From Brevibacillus fulvus (GTDB lineage: Bacteria > Bacillota > Bacilli > Brevibacillales > Brevibacillaceae), in assembly GCF_016908525.1 (NCBI RefSeq), contig NZ_JAFBEB010000015.1:1-64000 (forward strand): a DNA stretch of 64,000 bases. Direction: 5' to 3'. Positions 1 through 6,950 of this stretch are shown here, piece after piece. The translations under genes were made by a program, and so were the position numbers. How positions within the stretch are numbered: position 1 is the first letter of the stretch; each line of letters opens with the position of its first letter. The notes beneath the pieces are model-generated. The model worked only from the letters and a program-made list of their open reading frames with translations, made no database searches and had not been told where the DNA came from.

Positions 1-23
1 AGGGGATGTTGGCAAGTGGTTTT

Positions 24-60
24 TTAATTTATGCAGCCCCTACGGGTCTGCATAAATTAA
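24..60. repeat. Perfect 13-bp inverted repeat (hairpin)
   Basis: Arms at 24-36 and 48-60 are exact reverse complements, with a central 11 bases that can pair further. It lies just outside the surviving part of a broken transporter gene, so it may be the end of an inserted element or a relic of a terminator. A short direct repeat CTGCCATAA follows at 61-69 and 84-92. Confidence 0.6.
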
Positions 61-82
61 CTGCCATAACCTACATTTTTAG

Positions 83-412
83 TCTGCCATAAACACTTTT
101 TCACTGATTGTCTTTATACCGATCATGATGATTTGGGCAGCACTCAGTTGGAGTCTGGCTCCACCGCAGCAGAGCTACTTGATTCAAACAGATCCCGCTA
201 CGTCTGACATTCAGCAAAGCTTTAATAATTCAGCGTTGCAAATCGGGATTTCGCTTGGATCAGCATTTGGCGGCATCGTGTTGAGTCAAACCGGTACCGT
301 TTCCAGTACAGCTTGGTTTGGCAGCGCCTTGGTGATTGTTTCCTTACTATGCGCGGTCTTTTCGTTAACGAGAAAGACGACAAAAAAGGAAGGTGCAACG
401 GCCAAGGTCTAA
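83..412 (+). pseudogene. C-terminal remnant of an MFS transporter
   Basis: The reading frame gives about 109 residues with two hydrophobic helices, the PPQQSYLIQ and [10 protein letters not shown] segments and a basic tail, as in the last helices of drug/proton antiporter-type MFS permeases. In-frame stops at 53-55 and 80-82 and a hairpin upstream show that the rest of the protein is missing; a full MFS permease has about 400 residues. Translation from ATG at 125 would give only a 95-residue fragment. No ribosome binding site is evident. I infer a decayed gene. Confidence 0.6.
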
Positions 413-429
413 AACTTCAAGGCATCGAA

Positions 430-465
430 CCCCGCCCACCCCCAAGGTGGACGGGGCCTTTTTTA
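430..465 (+). terminator. Rho-independent terminator after the MFS remnant
   Basis: A GC-rich stem (430-439 with 447-456, one mismatch) is followed by a T-run at 459-464, 18 bases after the MFS stop codon. It marks the end of the former transporter gene. Confidence 0.75.
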
Positions 466-509
466 TATAAGCATCTGTACCGCTGCTCTTTACAATCGCA
501 ATAGGGGGC

Positions 510-620
510 TTACACTGACACTTGAGAAGTAGGGTTGATTTTTTCCAAATTGTTGTGAGACTGTAAGGAATTCCAGTCAGTTTGCCAATCAAATAGAGCA
601 CCTCCCAGAAAAAAGGTACT
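510..620 (-). pseudogene. Possible C-terminal relic of an rve-type transposase
   Basis: An open frame of about 36 codons ends at 510 and is preceded by a stop. Its W-x2-D-x-N-x4-S-H-x2-L-x5-P spacing resembles the C-terminus of integrase-core transposases (W..Y/DN..RPH..L....P). The Arg of the usual RPH is Ser here. It is too short to assign to an IS family. A chance match is possible. Confidence 0.3.
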
Positions 621-647
621 CTATACACACGAATCATTAATTCCTTG

Positions 648-1145
648 TTATTCCTTTCCGCTAAACTCTAAAATATTTAAACCCTCGGATGCATCTGGTG
701 CTTCAAAAAATTTAGTAACATGAGTAAACACCGCTTCCGTGTCAAAAGCTGCTCGATCCGGTTGTTCGTTACGCCTTTGTGCTATTTGACGTAAACATTG
801 CTCGTTGCTTAGATTAAGGAAAATTAGTTGATGGCTTGCATTGACCTCTGACGCCATATCCAAAAACCACTTTCGCAGTTTTTGCGTGTTAGCTGGAAAA
901 TCCATCACTACATCTGTACCGACACTTAATATATTTTGGACATGCCTTTTCACCAACGGCTTGATCTGCGCTGAAAATTTTAGATAGTCCTCAAAGGATG
1001 CAATCTGATCGGGATAAAGAGATGAAAGCCATTCATCCTCAGACAACAGTACCGCCTGTTTATCTATCGCCAATTGTTTTGATTTCGTTGATTTCCCAGC
1101 TCCCATTTTTCCGCAGAAAAAGTATATAGTTCCCATTTTTTTCAT
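648..1145 (-). CDS. Small P-loop ATP-binding protein (AAA_33-type kinase)
   Basis: This 165-residue protein has a Walker A motif GKMGAGKST at residues 12-20 and an overall form like the AAA_33 / zeta-toxin / chloramphenicol-phosphotransferase kinases, small cytoplasmic proteins that phosphorylate a nucleotide, sugar or drug. A lid-like basic segment (RQIAQRRNEQPDR) follows in the C-terminal half. A GGGGG ribosome site precedes the ATG at 1145; the ATG three codons in is also possible. It stands alone outside the outermost att copy (1463), so it may be the ancestral gene downstream of rlmH or cargo of an older insertion. The substrate cannot be told. Confidence 0.75.
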   Translation of the reverse strand: MKKMGTIYFFCGKMGAGKSTKSKQLAIDKQAVLLSEDEWLSSLYPDQIASFEDYLKFSAQIKPLVKRHVQNILSVGTDVVMDFPANTQKLRKWFLDMASEVNASHQLIFLNLSNEQCLRQIAQRRNEQPDRAAFDTEAVFTHVTKFFEAPDASEGLNILEFSGKE

Positions 1146-1295
1146 ATTTTTTAACCCCCGCCATTATTTTAGTTTAAACTTTTGCTTCTTCAACTTTATG
1201 CTTCGTTAGTTCCCATAGTTAGACATTAAGATTGATATCCTTTACTTATTCTAGCGGTTTCATTTATTTCCTTTTTTAACAAACCCGCCCTTAAT

Positions 1296-1416
1296 TTAAC
1301 GGTATTTCTTCACAAATTGATCCTGTATTTTCCTTTGTAAATCCTTGATTCTTGTTTTTAAAGTTTTAATACGGACTTCAGAACGGGAGCTTTTCTTGAC
1401 CTTTGTTATGAAACTA
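1296..1416 (-). pseudogene. Coding-like coiled-coil tail cut off near the att copy
   Basis: A minus-strand frame ends with TAA at 1296-1298 and reads a charged heptad-like tail (RIKTLKTRIKDLQRKIQDQF). It has no start codon and runs back only to a stop inside the att copy at 1463-1480. It looks like the 3' end of a gene truncated at the element boundary, but this rests on residue pattern only. The rest of 1146-1543 holds this relic, a palindrome at 1422-1437, the att copy and a terminator. Confidence 0.25.
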
Positions 1417-1462
1417 AAAAGAAAAGGGCGCCCTTTTATGGCCCCCCTTTTAAAAACATCAT

Positions 1463-1488
1463 TTACTTATGATACGGTTCACCGTATC
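1463..1488. other. att copy C, outermost SCC-like attachment site
   Basis: On the minus strand 1480-1463 reads GAACCGTATCATAAGTAA, 16/18 identical to the last 18 bases of rlmH (29852-29835), and the preceding codons also give Gly before GluProTyrHisLys-stop. The SCC insertion core of staphylococci, as I recall it, is GAAGC(A/G)TATCATAA(A/G)T(A/G)A, so this copy differs at one base. Bases 1471-1488 form a perfect palindrome with 8-bp arms and a 2-bp centre. I infer it is the distal att of element 2. Confidence 0.75.
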
Positions 1489-1510
1489 TATTGATATGGT
1501 AAACTGAAAT

Positions 1511-1546
1511 AAAAATAGTACACTAGGGGGTTCCCCTGGTGTACTA
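1511..1546 (-). terminator. Terminator of the three-gene operon
   Basis: A 14-bp stem with one G-U pair (1516-1529 with 1533-1546) and a 3-base loop is followed on the minus strand by five Ts. It overlaps the stop codon of the last gene of the operon. Confidence 0.85.
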
Positions 1547-2500
1547 ATCAAGATTCTTCAAATCAATCCCGTGAAAGTCTGCAATCTCTTTGATTACTTC
1601 CTTCCCTATACGTTTTGCAAAAACTGTTTTTGTATCCGGATTCCATTCTTCATCAGTTTCAAATAAATGAGATAAGTATGGGAGAATAAACGCATAAATA
1701 ACCAGTGCTGAAGCTACTTCAATATCATAGCGGTTATTCGGAATTCGGCAGCTAGAACTTATAGAGCATTGGCACAGATCATTAAAAATAAAACTTAAGC
1801 GATAGTCATCGAGTTTCAACATAACATTCAAACTTCGAATCGGGTGGAATTTACTAACAAATGCCTTTGTTACGAGTAACGTGGGTGTGACTTCGCTTTC
1901 TCCTCTAATTATATGGGTTTCATCAGCAATATTCCCTAAAAAGCCCGAAATAGCTTCAACTTCAAACCTTTCTGCAATGAGCTTATTTTTCTCTTCATAT
2001 TTATAGAACAACCAATAAAACAAATCGCCATCAATTAAGTAATCATTATCTAATGTATCTATGTAGGTCTCATCCTCAAACAACTTTTGCTTTATTTTGT
2101 TGAGTGCTGTTTGGCTTGTTGTAAAGATAGCAACATAGACTCTGTCACTGCGTTCAAAGAAAACAGTTCTTACGGTTTCAAAAATTGTTCTCTGGGCTTT
2201 AGGAAGCAACTCATCGTTTTCGAACATATTCCTACGATATTTTGAGGTTTCCACATAAGCCTCTTTTACAAGAAACCTTATTGTTTGATTGTTTGGCATT
2301 TGTAAAGTGGAAATACCCGGATAATCGGCATACGACCTCCACTTTGAAACAAAGGTTCTCTCTTCTTGTGGAATTCGTGCCAACTGTTCTTCAGTAACGT
2401 GTCGTATATCGTCAACTTTCCTAATAGTTAATATATTTTCAATGACGTTCTCAAGACTAGCAATATCGGCTGTTAACCGGTAAAATACGGTGCTCGCCAT
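1544..2500 (-). CDS. Unknown 318-aa protein, third gene of unknown operon
   Basis: I do not recognise this family. It is soluble in appearance: no signal peptide, mostly charged, with one hydrophobic stretch near residues 265-280 (SALVIYAFILPYL) that is probably buried. The middle (residues 110-200) alternates strands and helices around RVYVAIFTTSQ and DGDLFYWLFYKYEE; a Cys pair lies in CQCSISSSC. It starts 11 bases after the membrane-protein gene and ends in a strong terminator, so it closes the operon. The context, between an SCC-like att site and a restriction module, suggests defence or addiction, but no catalytic motif is visible. A resemblance in length to KwaB was considered and could not be supported. 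Confidence 0.75.
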   Translation of the reverse strand: MASTVFYRLTADIASLENVIENILTIRKVDDIRHVTEEQLARIPQEERTFVSKWRSYADYPGISTLQMPNNQTIRFLVKEAYVETSKYRRNMFENDELLPKAQRTIFETVRTVFFERSDRVYVAIFTTSQTALNKIKQKLFEDETYIDTLDNDYLIDGDLFYWLFYKYEEKNKLIAERFEVEAISGFLGNIADETHIIRGESEVTPTLLVTKAFVSKFHPIRSLNVMLKLDDYRLSFIFNDLCQCSISSSCRIPNNRYDIEVASALVIYAFILPYLSHLFETDEEWNPDTKTVFAKRIGKEVIKEIADFHGIDLKNLD

Positions 2501-2511
2501 TAATAAGTCCC

Positions 2512-3243
2512 CTATTCAAAAATTATTCTGAATGACTTTACCTCATACTTAACCAAAAAAATTTTAAGTGTAAAAAAGACCGCTCTTAAGAGAAACCGTC
2601 GTTTTTCAGAAGACCGTAAGCTAACATCTACGTTGCACTTATGGACGTCAAATCGTTTAGGTTTGATTATAAGCTCTGGTCTTAAAATGATGGCATCTTC
2701 TTCATCAATTGTATTATGGCCTCTTAATGAGTCAGTCCAATAATATCTTACTTGTCCACTACGATTTTTATATAGATTTTGCAGCGGTGTTGTTGCCCAG
2801 CCATTCGATATCTCTGTGTCATATGCATCTGGTCTGTACTTAATGACCAAGTCGCTCCCAAGAGCATTTAATAACAGATTTGTAAGTCGGTTTCCGCCAC
2901 TTATTTCAACATTAAGTTTGTAATCAGCTTGGCAGTCCATCGGATTTGTAGTGGCTTTCAACTTTTCTTTTGTCAGTGGACGATTGTTTTTACTCAAAAA
3001 GCCTACTTCAATCGATAAGGGCTTAAATAACACATGAAAAAATAATAGTTCTAAACAGATTATCAATAGCCCTGACACTGCAAGCGTTATTGCCGATACT
3101 ATACCCAATACAGCCTTAGGATCAGAAAACCCATGAGCATTCAATAACTGAGTCAATGAATCATTCGCCAATGAAAAAACGAGCCAAATGGCTAATACGT
3201 CCGAGAATGTTTTTATAATAATTGCAGTTATTCTGTCCCTCAA
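2512..3243 (-). CDS. Unknown membrane protein with two N-terminal helices
   Basis: The 243 residues begin with two hydrophobic helices (about 5-28 and 42-70) followed by a beta-rich cytoplasmic or external domain to the end, with many aromatic and basic residues. Two helices plus a strand-rich sensor domain is the layout of several membrane effectors in phage defence, such as Cap15-type CBASS effectors, but I see no specific match. The start overlaps the stop of the preceding gene by four bases (ATGA at 3240-3243), which implies translational coupling and a joint function with its two neighbours. Confidence 0.75.
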   Translation of the reverse strand: MRDRITAIIIKTFSDVLAIWLVFSLANDSLTQLLNAHGFSDPKAVLGIVSAITLAVSGLLIICLELLFFHVLFKPLSIEVGFLSKNNRPLTKEKLKATTNPMDCQADYKLNVEISGGNRLTNLLLNALGSDLVIKYRPDAYDTEISNGWATTPLQNLYKNRSGQVRYYWTDSLRGHNTIDEEDAIILRPELIIKPKRFDVHKCNVDVSLRSSEKRRFLLRAVFFTLKIFLVKYEVKSFRIIFE

Positions 3244-3773
3244 TGTAACACCTCAGGACCTTTTACCAGATAATCAATCAATAAACTATTCTTTATATAT
3301 GGCTCCATCGTTTCAAGTGAACTACTAAAGGATATCGTACCATTGTAATGAACATTTATACGCTCGCCAGTTTCAGTGAAACACTCAATTCTAGATATTT
3401 TATAACCATCTGCATCAAGGGCTTGAAGACATTCAATTACCGAGTTAAAATCATCTGCCGAAATTGCCTTGCGTAATTCGAGATACATTTCATTGTTAGT
3501 CTGAACAAGATCTTCCTCTTCGGTAAATTTGATGTCACCAATATGAATCCCAAACCGACTTTTAGACTTAATAAGTTGTATGAACTTATAATTAGACATT
3601 ATGTGTTGCTGTACCTTGTAACGGCGGAGCAAGTTATAATGTGAATTCATAAACTCTCTATAATTCTCCGGTTTAACCTGAATACCGAATACTTCGGGAT
3701 TACTTCCCTTAATGAATTCCACATTAAGTTCTGGCATTACCCTCTCAGTATAGAAAAGCTTAAAAATTTGCAT
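3240..3773 (-). CDS. Unknown 177-aa protein, first gene of unknown operon
   Basis: Start chosen at the ATG at 3773, which has an AAAGGAGGG ribosome site seven bases upstream; an earlier in-frame start at 3803 lacks one. The protein is soluble, with a mixed alpha/beta pattern and no motif I recognise. Its 3' end overlaps the next gene by four bases. A weak promoter (TTGCGT, 18 bases, TAAAAT) may lie near 3805-3835. It follows the restriction-subunit gene (ending at 3885) with only a short gap, so it may be co-transcribed or lie just behind that operon. Function unknown. Confidence 0.7.
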   Translation of the reverse strand: MQIFKLFYTERVMPELNVEFIKGSNPEVFGIQVKPENYREFMNSHYNLLRRYKVQQHIMSNYKFIQLIKSKSRFGIHIGDIKFTEEEDLVQTNNEMYLELRKAISADDFNSVIECLQALDADGYKISRIECFTETGERINVHYNGTISFSSSLETMEPYIKNSLLIDYLVKGPEVLH

Positions 3774-3884
3774 TATAACCCCTCCTTTCGTTTTTGTCAA
3801 CATTTTACCATAATAGGGGTGCCAAACGCAAGAAAATGTAAATGGGAAGAGGATGGAGTATTAATTCATCCCCTCCCCATTTTT

Positions 3885-6800
3885 TTACCCCTTGACGATC
3901 TCAAACAACTTCTCATAGCTGTTGACAACATCGTACTTCAATCGGTCGGAGTTCAACTTGGCAAAGTGTTTCCGGGCACATTCAATCTTCGCCTTCTCCA
4001 CTTCACGCAGTTCCATGGATTCCATGGAGCCTTTCGTCTCCGCGATGAAGTAAATGTGCTTCACATCACCTTCCTTGAAAACAATCGCCCAGTCCGGATT
4101 GTAATTGCCCATTGGCGTCGGGATGAAAAATCCCCGCGGCAGCTTGGCGTACACCCGGACTTCATTGCTGACATCAAGCTCTTTAGCAAAAGCACGCTCG
4201 ATCTTAGAATCCGTAACTACATAGTCATAAACGTGCTTCTCAACCGGAATCGCATTTTCCCCCAGTTTCCCGGATAATGTGTTTTTCGTAAATACGTCCG
4301 CTTCGAATTTATCATTGAGAACATCATAAGTGATGGATTCAATAATCGTCGTCGCTTTCTGCTCGTTGATCAGCTTGGCGGCACGAATCATGAATTCTTC
4401 CGGGTTTTTGCGGAATTGAAGGAAAGTCGCTTCTTTGATCCCCGTTAAAATGGCCACGATCGTCTTTCTCGTCAGCCGCGTTTCGTCCATGAGCTTTCCG
4501 ACCAAATCGTATTTCACCCGAAAATCCGGTTTCACTTCCACAAGCTCGGTTTTAGTTTCTCGCGTCTGAAAAGCTTCCCCCGACTTTAGCTGTTGCTGGG
4601 ACTCAATTCGATTCATTTCGCCATGCCTGATTGCATATCGGATCGCAGGCACTTGTAAATGACTGTCCAAAGCCCATACACACTTTTTCACAAGTTCCTC
4701 GGAGTCGAATTTGACAGTATACACAGATTTCCGATTGATTTGGTTCCAGAGCTCTTGGAACTCCTTTTTATAAAAATTGTTGTTGACCGTAACGGAAGCT
4801 ATATTTCGGTTCCGTTCATTATCAGCCAGATTCGATTTACCCTCTACATAAATCGACTTCACCAATTCGACCAACGGTTCCTGAAAGTCCGTCAATTCCT
4901 CGGGGAGTTTGAGGCTCTGATTTTCTACAGCGTTAAAATAAACATCCGTCAAATTGTACTGATCATCCACATAATCATTTTTAATAAACGTGTACAGTAA
5001 CTTGCTTGCTAAGGTATCTTCTAATTTCAATTGCTCTCCGCGTGCATTGTTCAACACCTTATCCAGGAAGAAGTCGCGATCTGCTTTGCGTGGGCGATCG
5101 GACAGCGTTTCAGCGATTTCGTTTTGCAGCTGTTTCGCAAATTGCTCGTACGACTCACTGGCAATGACGGTCAACACGTTGATTTCATGAACGTCGATAC
5201 CTGGTACACTCGAATCCATCCGTTCACCATTCTGATTGACACAAAGCCGCAGTCCCCGCCCGACTTCCTGACGTTTCTTGATGGTGGAATCGCTATGTTT
5301 CAGCGTGCAAATCTGGAACACATTCGGATTATCCCAACCTTCCTTAAGAGCAGAGTGGGAGAAGATAAACCGGGTTGGTTCCGAGAAGCTAAGCAATCGT
5401 TCTTTATCCCGCATAATCAGGTCATAAGCGTCCGCATCATCGGAGTCCGTCTCTCTTGCCGATACCTTCGGATCGACATAACGGTTGCTTTTCTTATCGA
5501 TCGAGAAATACCCCTTATGCGTTTCTTTCACTTGTATCCGGTTCAAATATTGGATGTATGGATCATCGGCAAACAGCGACAATTGCTCATTGAGCAAGGC
5601 CGTGTATTCTTCCTCAAACATCTCCGCATAAACACCATTAAGCTCTGAACCATCTTTGTCATACTGCCGATACTTCGCTACTTCGTCGATGAAAAAGAGC
5701 GAAAGCACTTTAATCCCTTGATGAAACAACGCACGTTCTTTTTCAAAATGGGACTTGATCGTTTCCCGAATCTGAATACGGCGGAAATGCAGTTCTCCTA
5801 CATCCCCCTGTACGTCACCAGCGTATAAAGTTACGCCGTTTATAAAGCTAATGCTGTTATTTTGTCCATTAATTTCGGACACTTTATATCCCTTGTACTG
5901 CTCAAGCTCACCGGATAATTGGTATATATCATCATTTTGTCTGATTTTATGCGTCTTCCTGGCAAGACCCGTTTTTGTCTTCACTTCGAATTCCAGCCGG
6001 GCCACCGGAGCCAGCTTCGTGCTCACATCGATGCCTTCCAGATACAGATAGCTGTCCGTGCCGCTTCTTCCTTTGGCCGAAATCCCCTTCACGCTGATTT
6101 TTTTCACCAGCTTTTTGTTGTAGGCATCCAGGGCGTCGAGCCGGTACACTTTGTTGTAATCTTCACGATGCGTCGCCGAATAACGCAAGGTGAACAACGG
6201 ATTGAATGCCTTCAGGGATTCTTTCGTCTGCTTGCCTTCAACGGATTGTGGCTCGTCAATGATCATGATCGGATTCGTGCTCGCCAGCACGTCAATCGGT
6301 TTGCGACTGTTGAAGTCATCCAGTTCCATGTAAATGCGTCTTGCATCTTTCCCTCTCGCATTAAAGGCTTGCGAGTTGATAATCATGACATTGATTCCGG
6401 CGTCGCTGGCAAATTTCTCAATATGATGCAATTGCTTCGAATTATACACAAAGTATCTTGCCTTTGTACCGTATTCAGACATGAAGTGATCTTTCGTGAT
6501 CTGGAACGTCTTGAGCACACCTTCGCGAATGGCGATAGAAGGAACAACGACAATAAACTTGCTCCATCCGTATTTTTGGTACAGTTCGAACATGGTACGG
6601 ATGTACGTATAGGTTTTGCCTGTCCCGGTTTCCATTTCGATCGTCAGATTGTATTTGCCCTCAAGCTTTTCAGATATTTTCAAACCGTTCTTCCGTTGAA
6701 CCGTTTGGATGTTTTTCAAGATTTCCTGATCAATCAATTGAATGGCGTTGTTCTTGAATCCGATGTTCGCTTGTTCGGCATTCGCGAGATCATCCATGAC

Positions 6801-6935
6801 CATTTGTTCCGGTTTTTGTCTTCTGCCTCGGTCAAGTGTAAATCGGGACAACTCATTAGGTTGCCCCTCAAAGCAATCCACGATACTTTTTACGGCGTCC
6901 AACTGAAACTGCTGATGTTTGAATTTGATCTTCAA
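3885..6935 (-). CDS. res: Type III restriction enzyme, Res subunit
   Basis: The 1016-residue protein is the ATP-dependent translocase and nuclease of a type III restriction system. It has Walker A METGTGKT (residues 101-108), a DEPQ motif II (227-230), a downstream helicase half with GWDNPNVFQ and VGRGLRL, and a C-terminal PD-(D/E)XK nuclease (PD at 947-948, ETK at 966-968). All hallmarks are intact and the length is normal. The gene starts 15 bases after mod. Type III enzymes cut when two unmethylated head-to-head sites are met, using Mod for recognition. With the upstream helicase and DUF4391 genes it forms a four-gene module. Confidence 0.92.
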   Translation of the reverse strand: MKIKFKHQQFQLDAVKSIVDCFEGQPNELSRFTLDRGRRQKPEQMVMDDLANAEQANIGFKNNAIQLIDQEILKNIQTVQRKNGLKISEKLEGKYNLTIEMETGTGKTYTYIRTMFELYQKYGWSKFIVVVPSIAIREGVLKTFQITKDHFMSEYGTKARYFVYNSKQLHHIEKFASDAGINVMIINSQAFNARGKDARRIYMELDDFNSRKPIDVLASTNPIMIIDEPQSVEGKQTKESLKAFNPLFTLRYSATHREDYNKVYRLDALDAYNKKLVKKISVKGISAKGRSGTDSYLYLEGIDVSTKLAPVARLEFEVKTKTGLARKTHKIRQNDDIYQLSGELEQYKGYKVSEINGQNNSISFINGVTLYAGDVQGDVGELHFRRIQIRETIKSHFEKERALFHQGIKVLSLFFIDEVAKYRQYDKDGSELNGVYAEMFEEEYTALLNEQLSLFADDPYIQYLNRIQVKETHKGYFSIDKKSNRYVDPKVSARETDSDDADAYDLIMRDKERLLSFSEPTRFIFSHSALKEGWDNPNVFQICTLKHSDSTIKKRQEVGRGLRLCVNQNGERMDSSVPGIDVHEINVLTVIASESYEQFAKQLQNEIAETLSDRPRKADRDFFLDKVLNNARGEQLKLEDTLASKLLYTFIKNDYVDDQYNLTDVYFNAVENQSLKLPEELTDFQEPLVELVKSIYVEGKSNLADNERNRNIASVTVNNNFYKKEFQELWNQINRKSVYTVKFDSEELVKKCVWALDSHLQVPAIRYAIRHGEMNRIESQQQLKSGEAFQTRETKTELVEVKPDFRVKYDLVGKLMDETRLTRKTIVAILTGIKEATFLQFRKNPEEFMIRAAKLINEQKATTIIESITYDVLNDKFEADVFTKNTLSGKLGENAIPVEKHVYDYVVTDSKIERAFAKELDVSNEVRVYAKLPRGFFIPTPMGNYNPDWAIVFKEGDVKHIYFIAETKGSMESMELREVEKAKIECARKHFAKLNSDRLKYDVVNSYEKLFEIVKG

Positions 6936-6950
6936 TTTGAGCTCACCACC

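Noticed and set aside
421-440. tRNA-like TTCGA/ATCGAAC string near the left end
   Set aside because: No cloverleaf can be formed; it is part of a terminator stem.
1242-1261. TTTACTTATTCTAGCGGTTTC as a fourth att copy
   Set aside because: It shares the first nine and last few bases with att C, but needs gaps and does not encode GEPYHK on the minus strand.
1544-3243. Kiwa (KwaA-KwaB) identity for the membrane protein and 318-aa protein
   Set aside because: Sizes and order are suggestive, but KwaA has four helices and I see no DUF4868 pattern in the 318-residue product.
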